Source: Flavobacteriales bacterium UBA6772 (GTDB taxonomy: Bacteria > Bacteroidota > Bacteroidia > Flavobacteriales > Flavobacteriaceae). Taken from it: DNA of 64,000 bases. The first letter of the stretch is position 1. The number at the start of each line of letters is the position of its first letter. The DNA is taken from positions 1 to 64,000 of the forward strand of contig CAJIYW010000008.1 of assembly GCA_905181765.1 (NCBI GenBank), written 5' to 3'. A model generated the notes under the pieces. The model was not told the DNA's origin and did no database searches. It was given only the letters and a program-made list of their open reading frames with translations. The position numbers and the translations under genes are program-made. Positions 17,651 through 26,567 of the stretch are shown here, piece by piece.

Positions 17651-18516
17651 TATTTAAAATCTATAAAATTTGTTGGATTTACGGCATAGCCGCCTTTCCA
17701 TAGTTCGAAATGTAAATGTGGTCCTGTAGTAAGTTCTCCAGTTGAGCCTACACTAGCAATTACTTCTCCAGATTTTACAAAATCTCCTTGTTGTTTTAGT
17801 AAATTTCCGTTGTGTTTGTATACAGAAATAAAATCTTTACTATGTTTTAAGATAATTACATAGCCAGTATCTGTGCTCCAATCAGAAAAAATCACAGTAC
17901 CATCAGCTGTAGCTTTAATTGGACTTCCTTTTTTAGAAGCTATATCTATTGCAAAATGTTTAGAATTCGCATCAAATTCTTGTGATATAATACCTTTTAA
18001 AGGTGCAAAAAATACAATTTTTACACTGCTTTTAGCATTGTCTAAAAGTGAAAAACGGGTTGCCCTATCTACTTTCTCTCTGAACAAAGAATCTTCTTTT
18101 GTTGCGTTTAGTTTACTTTCATCTATTACAGATTGCCTTGCCTGTACTTGCAGAGAATCTATTTCTTCAGAAGATATTTTTCCTGTCAAAACAGGCTGTA
18201 GTGCAATGGTGTAATTTTCTAGAATTGTTAATTTTTGTTTTAAAGCTTCTGCATCAAATGTAAGCTGCACAGCATCTGCTTTTAATTGAGAAGATTCATA
18301 ACCAGGAATATATTCTTTGATTGGCGTAAAGGCTATAAATATAATGGTTAAAATAATTAGTAAGACCGAAAAAAAACCACCTAAAACAAATACATTTAAA
18401 CGAGATAGTTTTAAAGAAAATCGTTCTTCAAACGTATTTTCATTTAAAACAACTAATCGGTATTTATCAGTTAGTTTTTGTTTAAATTTTCTTTTTTTTA
18501 TATTCTTTTTAGCCAA
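17650..18516 (-). CDS. M23 family metallopeptidase (membrane-anchored)
   Basis: About 288 residues: basic N-terminus, one transmembrane helix (FVLGGFFSVLLIILTIIFI), a coiled-coil-like stretch, then a LytM/M23 domain with the Zn motif HFAIDIAS, GTVIFSDWSTDTGY, YKHNGNLL and GPHLHFELW. Such proteins cleave peptidoglycan cross-links or activate amidases. I favour the TTG at 18516 (AKKNIKKRKFKQKL) because a longer frame from 18546 adds an unlikely N-terminus; both lack an ATG. It follows nadD and overlaps GH3, in a yicC-gmk-nadD-M23-GH3 run. Confidence 0.87.
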   Translation of the reverse strand: MAKKNIKKRKFKQKLTDKYRLVVLNENTFEERFSLKLSRLNVFVLGGFFSVLLIILTIIFIAFTPIKEYIPGYESSQLKADAVQLTFDAEALKQKLTILENYTIALQPVLTGKISSEEIDSLQVQARQSVIDESKLNATKEDSLFREKVDRATRFSLLDNAKSSVKIVFFAPLKGIISQEFDANSKHFAIDIASKKGSPIKATADGTVIFSDWSTDTGYVIILKHSKDFISVYKHNGNLLKQQGDFVKSGEVIASVGSTGELTTGPHLHFELWKGGYAVNPTNFIDFK

Positions 18517-18562
18517 AATAATTGTTTGTGGATTACAAATATACAACGAAAATTTACTGAAA

Positions 18563-19144
18563 CTATTTTCTATAAAAATTCATTTCGTCTATATAACTCC
18601 AGACTTCTTTAGTCAGCATAGGTTTTATGTTTTTGCCATCTTTAATTCCGTTTCTTATCATGGTAGACGACACTTGCACAATAGGTGCTGCTATTTTATG
18701 AATCTTAGGGTGCTCATCAAATTGTGTTGCTGTTTTTCCTTCAGAAATTCTCGGATACACATAAATGTTGTGATGTTCTAAAATGGTCTCAAAATTCTTC
18801 CATTTGTGAAAACTTTTCAAATTGTCTTCTCCCATAATTAAACAAAATTCTTTGTCTTTATATAGGTCAGAAATGTGGGCTAATGTATGTACAGTATAGT
18901 TTGGTTGTGGTAGTTTAAATTCAATATTTGATGGTTTTATCTTTGTGTATTCTTCGGTTGCTTTATACACTAACTCTAAACGATGATGGTTATCTAGTAA
19001 AGAACTTTTCTTTTTGAAGGGGTTATGAGGTGTAACAACCATCCAGATTTCATCTAAATCTGAGTTTTCTACCATGTGATTGGCAATAATTAAATGGCCT
19101 ACATGAATAGGGTTGAAAGTGCCAAAATATAAACCGATTTTCAT
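18563..19144 (-). CDS. nadD: Nicotinate (nicotinamide) nucleotide adenylyltransferase
   Basis: 193 residues, standard length. Adenylates nicotinate mononucleotide in NAD synthesis. The nucleotidyltransferase fold is evident from GTFNPIHVGHLIIANHM (the HxGH motif), VVTPHNPFKKKSSL, MGEDNLKSFHKWKN and the C-terminal VSSTMIRNGIKDGK (the SSTxxR motif). The gene lies 14 bp after gmk on the minus strand and precedes the M23 peptidase. Confidence 0.95.
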   Translation of the reverse strand: MKIGLYFGTFNPIHVGHLIIANHMVENSDLDEIWMVVTPHNPFKKKSSLLDNHHRLELVYKATEEYTKIKPSNIEFKLPQPNYTVHTLAHISDLYKDKEFCLIMGEDNLKSFHKWKNFETILEHHNIYVYPRISEGKTATQFDEHPKIHKIAAPIVQVSSTMIRNGIKDGKNIKPMLTKEVWSYIDEMNFYRK

Positions 19145-19158
19145 TTGAATGTTTTTAG

Positions 19159-19743
19159 CTATTTGTCTAAACCTAAATACGTACTCATTAAATCTTCTGC
19201 TTCTTTTAAAGCAACGTCTAAATCATAATTTTTAATAATTTTGTCAAACTGGGGTGCAGTTGCTAATTCTACAGAAGCTTTTGCAATACGCATATTTATT
19301 TTTTCTTCACTTTCTGTTTTACGCTTCTTTAGACGTATTTTTAATTCGTCTACACTTGGTGGTTTTACAAATACAGAGAGTGTTTCATTTGGAAATTTCT
19401 TTTTAATCCTTAAACCTCCTACCACATCAATATCAAAAATAACATGTTTTTTTAATCCCCAAATACGCGCTATTTCGCTTTTTAAAGTACCATAAAAATT
19501 ATCTCTATAAACTTCTTCCCATTCTAAAAACGCATCACTTTTTATTTTATTTTTAAAATCTGAAAGATCTATAAAATAATAGTCTTCTCCGTTTTTTTCA
19601 AAATCTCTTGGATCTCTTGATGTTGCAGAAATAGAAAATTCTAAGTTAAATTTCTCTTGTTTTAATAAATGACGAACAATAGTAGTTTTACCAGAACCAG
19701 AGGGTGCTGAAAACACAAATAATTTTCCTTTAAAATCTGACAT
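19159..19743 (-). CDS. gmk: Guanylate kinase
   Basis: 194 residues. Phosphorylates GMP to GDP. P-loop FSAPSGSGKTTIVRHLL, GMP-binding ISATSRDPRDFEKNGEDYYF, and the DIDVVGGLRIKKKFP segment are all present and the length is normal. It sits between yicC and nadD, a widespread gene order. A palindromic repeat occupies the 80-bp gap on its upstream side. Confidence 0.95.
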   Translation of the reverse strand: MSDFKGKLFVFSAPSGSGKTTIVRHLLKQEKFNLEFSISATSRDPRDFEKNGEDYYFIDLSDFKNKIKSDAFLEWEEVYRDNFYGTLKSEIARIWGLKKHVIFDIDVVGGLRIKKKFPNETLSVFVKPPSVDELKIRLKKRKTESEEKINMRIAKASVELATAPQFDKIIKNYDLDVALKEAEDLMSTYLGLDK

Positions 19744-19758
19744 ACAATTTATTCTTTA

Positions 19759-19815
19759 TCATGCTGAACTAGTTTCAGCACCTTATAATTAAAAACTGAA
19801 ATAAATTCAGTTTAC
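19759..19815. repeat. Dispersed palindromic (REP-like) element between yicC and gmk
   Basis: Two inverted repeats in 57 bp: TGCTGAA/TTCAGCA around CTAGT, then AAACTGAA/TTCAGTTT around ATAAA. From memory, elements of this kind (CATGCTGAA...TTCAGCA) are scattered in Flavobacteriaceae intergenic regions; no second copy is seen in this window. Confidence 0.5.
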
Positions 19816-19825
19816 TTTAGTTATC

Positions 19826-20688
19826 CTAAAGTACGTTTAAAATTTGTTCTTTAATTTGTTCTAGCTCGTTTTTCATTTGAATAACAGCTTTTTGCATTGG
19901 TGCATAATTTGCTTTAGACCCTGTTGTATTTATTTCACGGCCCATTTCTTGAACAATAAACCCTAGTTTTTTACCATTAGAATCTTCTGAAGCTAAAGTT
20001 TGTAAGAAATAATCTAAATGATTTGCCAAACGAACTTTCTCTTCATTAATATCTAATTTCTCTAGATAATAGATTAACTCTTGCTCAAAACGGTTTTCAT
20101 CGGTATCTACTTTTAAATCGTCAATAGCCTTTTTTAAACGTGTTTTTACATTTTCTACCCTGTCACTATCTAAAGCTTTTACTTCATCTAGATAGGTGTT
20201 TATATTTGCTATTCTTTCTCTGAAATCTACTTCTAAAGAAGCGGCTTCATCAATTCTATATTGTACAATTTCTGTATTGCAATGTCTATATTTTTATTGA
20301 TAAGATCCCATTCGTTTTCATCTAATTCTTCACGCTCTGTGTTCAAGGCATCTGGCATTCTATATGCCATTTTTAGCAATACTCTCAGACGCTCTTCTGA
20401 ATCAATAGTGTTTCTTAATTGCTCTATATATTGTTTCACAACACTTTTGTTTACTTTGGTAGAAGTTTCATCTGAAGTCATTTCTACATAAATAGAAAAA
20501 TCTATTTTTCCACGCACTAAAGCGCTTGCTAATTTTTTACGAACAGCCAATTCCTTTTCTTTATAATAAGAAGGAATTCTAACATTTAAATCTAAATTTT
20601 TACTGTTTAAAGATTTAATTTCTATAGTTACTTTTTTGGTAGGCAATTGTAAAACTGCTTTTCCATAACCCGTCATAGATTGAATCAT
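19826..20688 (-). CDS. YicC/YloC family endoribonuclease (frameshifted)
   Basis: About 287 residues when joined. N-terminal half: MIQSMTGYGKAVLQL, the family's signature start, then IEIKSLNSKNLDLNVRIP. C-terminal half: NRFEQELIYYLEKLDINEEK region and SNGKKLGFIVQEMGREINT, KANYAPMQKAVIQMKNELE. The frame breaks near 20275 (DIAIQ/TEIVQYRIDEAAS), one indel. E. coli YicC is an endoribonuclease acting on sRNA such as RyhB; the role here is inferred from the family. First gene of the gmk-nadD run. Confidence 0.88.
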
Positions 20689-20807
20689 AAAATCGTCATT
20701 TTAAATAAGTTGTAAAGATAGTTTTATTTGGTAGATTTTTTCTATTTTTTGTTGCTTTGTAAACAAACCTACAGTCCAAAAAATTAAAGTTGCACAGAAA
20801 CGCGTAG

Positions 20808-20835
20808 TTATATAAAACCATAAGGTTTTATATAA
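20808..20835. repeat. Perfect 12-bp inverted repeat between divergent yicC and upp
   Basis: TTATATAAAACC, a 4-nt spacer ATAA, then GGTTTTATATAA: a perfect stem. It lies in a ~309-bp divergent intergenic region that holds no gene, so it is not a terminator for either flanking gene. It could be a regulator binding site, a repeat relic, or a hairpin ending a short transcript. Confidence 0.5.
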
Positions 20836-20971
20836 TTGGGCATTACCTCTTTAGCAATTGTGTACGGTTAAACTGTAAATTAATGTAGCTATTGAAACTG
20901 CAATTAATTCAAATGTTCTTTAATTCATTGTATAATTTATCTCTTAAAAATAAAGTACAAAGTTGAGAATC

Positions 20972-20979
20972 TAAATTTG
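20972..20979 (+). promoter_or_regulatory. -7 box for upp
   Basis: TAAATTTG fits TAnnTTTG and lies 18 bp before the ATG at 20998. It makes the upstream non-ATG start at 20977 unlikely, since transcription would begin after it. Confidence 0.5.
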
Positions 20980-20997
20980 TTTACTTATCTTCACAAA

Positions 20998-21651
20998 ATG
21001 CAAATACACCACATTTCAGAAAACAATTCTATTTTAAATAAATTTATATCAGAAATTAGAGACGTTACCATTCAAAAAGATTCTTTACGTTTTAGAAGAA
21101 ATATTGAGAGAATTGGTGAGGTTTTAGGATATGAATTAAGTAAAAACTTAAGCTATATTTCTAAAGATGTTGTAACACCTTTAGGAATAAAAAAGATAAA
21201 TAAAACTACTAATAATATTGTATTATGTTCAGTTTTAAGAGCCGGGTTGCCCTTGCATCAGGGTTTATTAAATTATTTTGATGATGCAGAAAATGCTTTT
21301 ATTTCTGCTTACAGACATCACCCTAATAATGATGCAACATTTGAAATTGTTGTAGAATATTTTGCAGCACCCAAAATAGAAAATAAAACATTATTACTGG
21401 CAGACCCAATGCTCGCTACCGGACAAAGTTTAGTTGCCGTTTATGAAGCAATAATAAAGAATGGTGCGCCAAAAGAATTGCATATTGTTGCTGTAATTGC
21501 TTCTAGGGAAGGTATCGATTTTATCAAAGCACATTTTCCAGAAAACACGCATTTATGGATTGCTGCAATAGACAACGATTTAAACGAAAAAGGATATATT
21601 ATTCCTGGCTTAGGCGATGCTGGAGATTTGTCTTTTGGAACGAAGCTATAG
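20998..21651 (+). CDS. upp: Uracil phosphoribosyltransferase
   Basis: 217 residues from the ATG at 20998. Converts uracil and PRPP to UMP (salvage). Visible: RDVTIQKDSLRFRRNIERIG, LCSVLRAGLPLHQGLL, the PRPP loop ADPMLATGQSLVAVYEA and the uracil-binding end GLGDAGDLSFGTK. A longer frame from 20977 (MFTYLHK) lacks ATG and begins inside the promoter box. It converges with the DUF6427 gene, the two stops overlapping by 6 bp. Confidence 0.95.
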   Translation: MQIHHISENNSILNKFISEIRDVTIQKDSLRFRRNIERIGEVLGYELSKNLSYISKDVVTPLGIKKINKTTNNIVLCSVLRAGLPLHQGLLNYFDDAENAFISAYRHHPNNDATFEIVVEYFAAPKIENKTLLLADPMLATGQSLVAVYEAIIKNGAPKELHIVAVIASREGIDFIKAHFPENTHLWIAAIDNDLNEKGYIIPGLGDAGDLSFGTKL

Positions 21652-22575
21652 CATAAAAGGTAAAACAATTGCACTTGCTAAAAACAATACAAATAGTATG
21701 TTTTTTATGAAGTTGCTGCCTATACTTTCAAAGCCATTTGCAATAATAATTGCTGCCGGAAATAACAAAAACAATAATTCTGTATTATTTTTATTCGGAA
21801 CTAGTAAGGCAAAAGTCAAGGCAACTAGCAAGTTTATTATCAAGAGAATCCAGCTTTTTCTAAACGAATTTTTTACAGAAAATGCTTTTGGAGATTTTAA
21901 AAATATAGCCATTACAGAAAACCCAAGAATAAATGTTATAACCCAATAGTAGGTGTTTTCTGGTCTAAAAATAAAACTAGAAAAGGTGTCAAAATAAAAA
22001 AGATTGATAAAAACATATAATTTATCAAACCAAAGGCAGTAGGTGAAATAAATAATTAGTGGTATTAAAAATCCAATTATAGGCGCAATTAAAGTATTAC
22101 TTACTGATTTTTGATGTAAGAAAATTCCAGAATAGATTAAGACACTAAAAACAGCAGTAAAAGGCTCGATAATAAAAAGAATACTTAACCAAAAACCGCT
22201 GTCAAAGAGTTTTTGTAAGGTGTTCTTTTTAGATTTTAAGCTGTATATTTTTCTTATAAATACAAGGTATAATAGTAATGTAATTAGAGTTTTAGCACTG
22301 TGTGTAATTGCTATGAAATAACTAAGTAAAATAGTAAAAGTAAAGAATGCGTAAAAATTATCTAAAGTTAAATTGTTCTTAGTAACTACAAAGTTATAAA
22401 AGAAGAAAATCACTAAATTTAAACCTAAGAAACAGGTACTTTTAAAGAGTAAAGAGAGTTCAAAACCTGTATTACTAAAAAGGGAAAAAGAGTTACCAAT
22501 AAATACGCCAATAAATAGACTTAAAAGAATTATGAAATTGATTGGCTTAGATTTCCCTAAAAAATTGGCTAGCAT
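21646..22575 (-). CDS. DUF6427 family integral membrane protein
   Basis: 309 residues with about eight to ten hydrophobic segments and almost no soluble domain; starts MLANFLGKSKPINFIILLSL, the usual opening of this Flavobacteriia family. The neighbourhood upp / DUF6427 / DUF6341 / trmB is conserved in the family, which supports the name. Biochemical function unknown. It is transcribed away from DUF6341 and towards upp. Confidence 0.75.
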   Translation of the reverse strand: MLANFLGKSKPINFIILLSLFIGVFIGNSFSLFSNTGFELSLLFKSTCFLGLNLVIFFFYNFVVTKNNLTLDNFYAFFTFTILLSYFIAITHSAKTLITLLLYLVFIRKIYSLKSKKNTLQKLFDSGFWLSILFIIEPFTAVFSVLIYSGIFLHQKSVSNTLIAPIIGFLIPLIIYFTYCLWFDKLYVFINLFYFDTFSSFIFRPENTYYWVITFILGFSVMAIFLKSPKAFSVKNSFRKSWILLIINLLVALTFALLVPNKNNTELLFLLFPAAIIIANGFESIGSNFIKNILFVLFLASAIVLPFML

Positions 22576-22616
22576 TGTTTCTTTTGTTATTTTTGCAACG
22601 TAAAGATAATTAAGTT

Positions 22617-22838
22617 ATGATAGCAGGCAATATTTTTAGATGGATTGGTAGTTTATTTACAGATCTTTTATTTCTTCCTTTTAATTGGTTGCGCACAAGT
22701 GTGGCTACTCAAGATTTTGGATGGTGGATTTCTAATGCAGTAAATTGGTTTTTTTTAATCGTTTTATTATTTCTATTTAGATATTGGATGAACGAATCGC
22801 GCCGTTTTGTGAAAGAAGGAACAGAAGATAGAGCTTAA
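22617..22838 (+). CDS. DUF6341 family small membrane protein
   Basis: 73 residues, start MIAGNIFRWIGSLFTDLLF, a Trp-rich middle (FGWWISNAVNWFF) and one strong transmembrane helix followed by FRYWMNESRRFVKEG. It matches DUF6341 in sequence pattern and position. It is divergent from DUF6427 and 9 bp ahead of trmB, so probably co-transcribed with it. Function unknown. Confidence 0.75.
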   Translation: MIAGNIFRWIGSLFTDLLFLPFNWLRTSVATQDFGWWISNAVNWFFLIVLLFLFRYWMNESRRFVKEGTEDRA

Positions 22839-22847
22839 TTTTAGAAA

Positions 22848-23518
22848 TTGGGAAGCAAAAACAAACTGAAACGTTTCAAAGAAAATGAAGCGTTTAAAAA
22901 TGTCATTCAACCAACAAGGGAAGAAGTAGTAACTAACTTTGCCCACAAAGGTAAGTGGCATTCTTTTTTTGAAAACAACAATCCTATTGTTGTAGAGCTA
23001 GGTTGCGGTAAAGGTGAGTACACCATTGCATTAGCAAGAAAAAACCCAAATAAAAATTACATCGGTATTGATATTAAAGGTGCACGTTTTTGGCGTGGAG
23101 CAAAAACGGCAGTTGAAGAAAACTTACCAAATGTTGCTTTTGTAAGAACGCAGATAGAGTTGGTAGATTTTATTTTCGCAGAAAATGAAGTTTCTGAAAT
23201 TTGGATAACTTTTCCAGATCCACAAATAAAATACCAGCGCACAAAGCACAGAATGACGAATACCTCTTTTCTAAAAAAATATCACCATATTTTAAATGAA
23301 GAAGGAATTATGAATCTAAAAACCGATAGTGAATTTATGCACGGTTATACCTAGGTTTATTGCATGGTGCAGGTCATGAAGTTTTATATGCAAACCATAC
23401 GGTTTATAAAAATGAAGGTGCGCCAAAAGAAGTAACAGAAACACAGACTTTTTACGAAAACCAGTATTTAGAAGTTAACAAACCTATTACGTATATTCAA
23501 TTTCGATTGAAGTTCTAG
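22848..23518 (+). CDS. trmB: tRNA (guanosine(46)-N7)-methyltransferase (frameshifted)
   Basis: About 223 residues when repaired. SAM-dependent m7G46 methylation of tRNA. Seen: TTG start (GSKNKLKRFKEN), VVELGCGKGEYTIALA (SAM motif I), YIGIDIKGARFWRGAK, IWITFPDPQIKYQRTKHRM (catalytic region) and LKTDSEFMHGYT. The frame then stops; one missing base around 23354 restores LGLLHGAGHEVLYANHTVY and the end YIQFRLKF at 23518. The loss is in a CC context, consistent with a read error. Confidence 0.9.
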
Positions 23519-23546
23519 TTTCTACAAAAATTGGTATCTTCACTCT

Positions 23547-23876
23547 GTGAAAAAATCGGACAACTTTTATGATAAAGTTTATAAAACAGCTAGATTAGTT
23601 CCTTTTGGCAGAGTAACTAGTTATGGTGCAATAGCGGCCTATTTAGGAGCAGCGCGCTCTGCTAGAATGGTTGGCTGGGCAATGAATAATTCACATAATC
23701 AAACAGAAGACGTTCCTGCACACAGAGTTGTAAATAGAAAAGGATTACTTACAGGAAAGCATCATTTTGACGGCACAAATTTAATGCAACAATTGCTAGA
23801 AAATGAAGGTATTGTTGTTGTAGAAAATCAAATTCAAGATTTTGAGAAAGTCTTTTGGAACCCTATAGATTTGTAA
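23547..23876 (+). CDS. MGMT family protein, alkyltransferase-like (no acceptor cysteine)
   Basis: 109 residues from a GTG. Matches the DNA-binding domain of O6-alkylguanine-DNA alkyltransferase: RLVPFGRVTSYGAIAAYLG, GWAMNNS, then VPAHRVVNRKG. True repair enzymes have PCHRV with an acceptor Cys; here it is PAHRV, the mark of alkyltransferase-like (ATL) proteins, which bind alkylated guanine and hand it to nucleotide excision repair. Length suits ATL. It follows trmB. Confidence 0.85.
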   Translation: MKKSDNFYDKVYKTARLVPFGRVTSYGAIAAYLGAARSARMVGWAMNNSHNQTEDVPAHRVVNRKGLLTGKHHFDGTNLMQQLLENEGIVVVENQIQDFEKVFWNPIDL

Positions 23877-23978
23877 TCTTTATACTTCAGGAATTGATAA
23901 AAACAAGGCGCATAATAGGCATCTATTAAATCATAAATAATCGCAATCTACAAGCTTTATTTTTTGAAGAGTAAGCCG

Positions 23979-23986
23979 TATCTTTG
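23979..23986 (+). promoter_or_regulatory. -7 box for the Mrp gene
   Basis: TATCTTTG matches TAnnTTTG, 26 bp before the GTG start at 24013. No TTG at ideal -33 spacing. Confidence 0.45.
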
Positions 23987-24012
23987 CAATTAAGATTAAA
24001 TAAAAATAAGAC

Positions 24013-25152
24013 GTGAGTTTTAAAAAAGAAGATATATACAAAGCATTAGATACTATTACTGCCCCTGGCGAAGGGAAAAGTTTGGTAGAAAATAAAAATA
24101 TAACAAATATTGTTGTTTTTGGTAACGAAGTAGAAGTAGATGTTACCATTAGTAACCCTACTTTGCAAGCAAAAAAGAAAACTGAAGCTGAGATTACGAA
24201 AGTTATTAAAGCCAACGTTTCAGAGGCTATTCAGGTAAAAATTAATTTAAAAGTAGAAAAGCCTGCAGTTAAAGAAAATCCAAATAAAATTCGTGGTAAA
24301 GAAATTCCAAATATAAAAAATATCGTTGCAATTGCTTCCGGAAAAGGGGGTGTTGGTAAATCTACTATTACAGCAAATACTGCAATTTCTTTAGCAAAAA
24401 TGGGTTTTAATGTAGGTGTTTTAGATGCAGACGTTTATGGTCCGTCACAACACATTATGTTTGATGTTGAGAAAGCAAAACCACTTTCTGTAAATATAGA
24501 AGGCCGTTCTAAAATGAGACCTGTAGAGAGTTATGGTGTGAAATTATTATCTTTAGGGTTTTTCACAGATCCAGGTCAAGCAGTAATTTGGCGAGGGCCA
24601 ATGGCTTCAAAGGCTTTAAATCAGTTAATTTTTGACGCAGATTGGGGAGCATTAGATTTTTTATTAATTGATTTACCTCCAGGAACAGGAGATGTGCACT
24701 TATCTATTGTGCAAGCACTACCTATCAGCGGCGCAGTGATTGTAAGTACACCTCAAAATATTGCCTTGGCGGATGCTAAAAAAGGAGTTGCTATGTTTCA
24801 ACAAGAAAATATTAACGTTCCTGTTCTAGGTATCATAGAAAACATGGCGTATTTTACACCAGAAGAATTACCGGATAATAAATATTATATTTTTGGGCAA
24901 GATGGTGCAAAGAATCTAGCAGAAGATATTAAAACAAAGTTTTTAGGTGAAATTCCTTTAGTGCAAAGTATTCGAGAGTCTGGAGATGTTGGACGTCCTG
25001 TAGCAATGCAAAATGGTACTGTTTTAGAAAAATCTTTTAATGAGATTACAAAAGAGATGGTAGCAGAGTTATTAAAAAGAAACCAAAATTTACCTCCAAC
25101 AGAAGTTGTTAGAATTACAACAATGAGTGGGTGTAGTTCTGTAAATAAATAA
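24013..25152 (+). CDS. Mrp/NBP35 family ATP-binding iron-sulfur carrier (ApbC)
   Basis: 379 residues from a GTG. A short MIP18-like N-terminal domain (~1-90) is joined to a P-loop ATPase: deviant Walker A ASGKGGVGKSTITAN (~108), VLDADVYGPSQHIMF, LLIDLPPGTGDVHLSI (Walker B region) and the switch VSTPQNIALADAKKG. These proteins bind and transfer Fe-S clusters. Its stop is 3 bp before a NifU-domain gene, which supports a joint role in cluster assembly. Confidence 0.9.
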   Translation: MSFKKEDIYKALDTITAPGEGKSLVENKNITNIVVFGNEVEVDVTISNPTLQAKKKTEAEITKVIKANVSEAIQVKINLKVEKPAVKENPNKIRGKEIPNIKNIVAIASGKGGVGKSTITANTAISLAKMGFNVGVLDADVYGPSQHIMFDVEKAKPLSVNIEGRSKMRPVESYGVKLLSLGFFTDPGQAVIWRGPMASKALNQLIFDADWGALDFLLIDLPPGTGDVHLSIVQALPISGAVIVSTPQNIALADAKKGVAMFQQENINVPVLGIIENMAYFTPEELPDNKYYIFGQDGAKNLAEDIKTKFLGEIPLVQSIRESGDVGRPVAMQNGTVLEKSFNEITKEMVAELLKRNQNLPPTEVVRITTMSGCSSVNK

Positions 25153-25155
25153 ATT

Positions 25156-25392
25156 ATGACAGCACAAGAAACCGTAGACAATGTAGAAAAAGCGTTAGAA
25201 GAAATTCGCCCGTTTTTAATGAGTGATGGTGGGAATATTAAGCTATTATCAATAGAAAATGAAATTGTAAAAATACAATTAGAAGGAGCGTGTATTGGTT
25301 GTTCTGTAAATCAAATGACGTTAAAAAACGGTGTGGAAGCAACTATTAAAAAGTATGCACCACAAATAGTAGAGGTAATAAATGTAGCTTAA
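25156..25392 (+). CDS. NifU C-terminal domain Fe-S scaffold protein (Nfu-like)
   Basis: 78 residues, a single NifU C-terminal domain: EIRPFLMSDGGNIKLLSIE, then the cluster-binding CIGCSVNQMTLKNGVE (CxxC) and a C-terminal KKYAPQIVEVI. Members carry an Fe4S4 cluster at a dimer interface and deliver it to target enzymes. It is directly downstream of Mrp (3-bp gap). Confidence 0.92.
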   Translation: MTAQETVDNVEKALEEIRPFLMSDGGNIKLLSIENEIVKIQLEGACIGCSVNQMTLKNGVEATIKKYAPQIVEVINVA

Positions 25393-25433
25393 AGTCTGAT
25401 TTTAAAATTAGATTTTTTTTAAATGATAAAAAA

Positions 25434-25498
25434 ACGTCATTGCGAGGAACAAAGTAATCTCATGAAATAAAGAGCCTACTTCGTTCCTCGTACTAACG
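25434..25498. repeat. Dispersed palindromic element (CGTCATTGCGAGGAAC type)
   Basis: CGTCATTGCGAGGAAC...AAGTA and, ~30 bp on, TACTTCGTTCCTCGTA form an imperfect inverted repeat. The CATTGCGAGGAAC word belongs, from memory, to a family of palindromic repeats widely scattered in bacterial intergenic DNA. Here it fills the gap between nfu and the reductase gene. One copy in the window. Confidence 0.55.
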
Positions 25499-25511
25499 AA
25501 AAATAAAGAAA

Positions 25512-26567
25512 ATGATTACAACGGATATCTTAATTATTGGTGCAGGACCTACAGGTTTGTTTACCGTTTTTGAAGCAGGATTATTAAAACTGCGTTGTCA
25601 TTTAATAGATGCATTGCCACAAGCTGGTGGTCAATGTTCAGAGATTTATCCTAAAAAACCTATTTATGATATTCCTGCATATCCAGAGATTTTAGCCGGA
25701 GACTTAACAGATAAGTTATTAGAGCAAATTAAACAATTTGAACCTGGTTTTACTTTAGGGGAACGTGCAGAAACGATAGAAAAACAAGAAGATGAAACCT
25801 TTGTTGTTACCACAAATAAAGGCACAAAACATCATGCAAAAGTGGTTGCTATCGCTGGTGGGTTGGGTTCTTTCGAACCAAGAAAACCACCGATTCCTAA
25901 TATTTCAGATTTTGAAGATAAAGGAGTTGAATACATTATTAGAGATCCAGAATTTTACAGAGATAAAAAAGTGGTGATTTCTGGTGGTGGAGATTCTGCT
26001 TTAGATTGGGCAATATTCTTAACAGATGTGGCTTCATCTGTAACTTTAATTCATAGAAGAAACGAATTTAGAGGTGCTTTAGATTCTGTAGACAAAGTAC
26101 AAGAATTAAAGGATGCTGGAAAAATTATCATGATTACGCCGGCGGAAGTAAAAGCCATCGTGGGTGCAGATAAAGTAACAGGTGTTTCTGTAATTCAAAA
26201 CGGAGGAGAAGAATTTACCATTGAGACAGATCATTTTATTCCGCTTTTTGGATTGTCTCCAAAGCTAGGGCCTATTGGAGATTGGGGATTAGAAATCGAG
26301 AAAAATGCCATTAAAGTAAACAATGCTTTAGACTATCAAACCAACATACCCGGAATTTATGCTATTGGAGATGTAAACACCTATCCTGGGAAATTAAAAT
26401 TAATTCTTTGCGGTTTTCATGAGGCAACATTAATGTGTCAGAGTGCTTACAAACGTATTTTTCCTAATAAAAAGTATGTAATGAAATATACAACCGTTGG
26501 TGGTGTTGATGGCTTTGATGGCACTAGAAAAGAGGCTCCAAAAGCAGTTGTTAAAAAGATTGAATAA
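25512..26567 (+). CDS. Ferredoxin--NADP reductase, thioredoxin-reductase-like type
   Basis: 351 residues. FAD-binding ILIIGAGPTGLFTVFEAGL, GGQCSEIYPKKPIYDIP, NADPH-binding VVISGGGDSALDWAIFL, FAD-closing YAIGDVNTYPGKLKLI, and a long C-terminal tail (TTVGGVDGFDG) typical of the B. subtilis YumC-type ferredoxin/flavodoxin-NADP reductase. The redox-active CxxC of thioredoxin reductase is absent, which supports the FNR assignment. It moves electrons between NADPH and ferredoxin in the cytoplasm. Confidence 0.88.
   Translation: MITTDILIIGAGPTGLFTVFEAGLLKLRCHLIDALPQAGGQCSEIYPKKPIYDIPAYPEILAGDLTDKLLEQIKQFEPGFTLGERAETIEKQEDETFVVTTNKGTKHHAKVVAIAGGLGSFEPRKPPIPNISDFEDKGVEYIIRDPEFYRDKKVVISGGGDSALDWAIFLTDVASSVTLIHRRNEFRGALDSVDKVQELKDAGKIIMITPAEVKAIVGADKVTGVSVIQNGGEEFTIETDHFIPLFGLSPKLGPIGDWGLEIEKNAIKVNNALDYQTNIPGIYAIGDVNTYPGKLKLILCGFHEATLMCQSAYKRIFPNKKYVMKYTTVGGVDGFDGTRKEAPKAVVKKIE

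Noticed and set aside
18317..18781. 154-residue plus-strand frame across the M23 peptidase and nadD genes
   Set aside because: Antisense of two certain genes, no recognisable domain.
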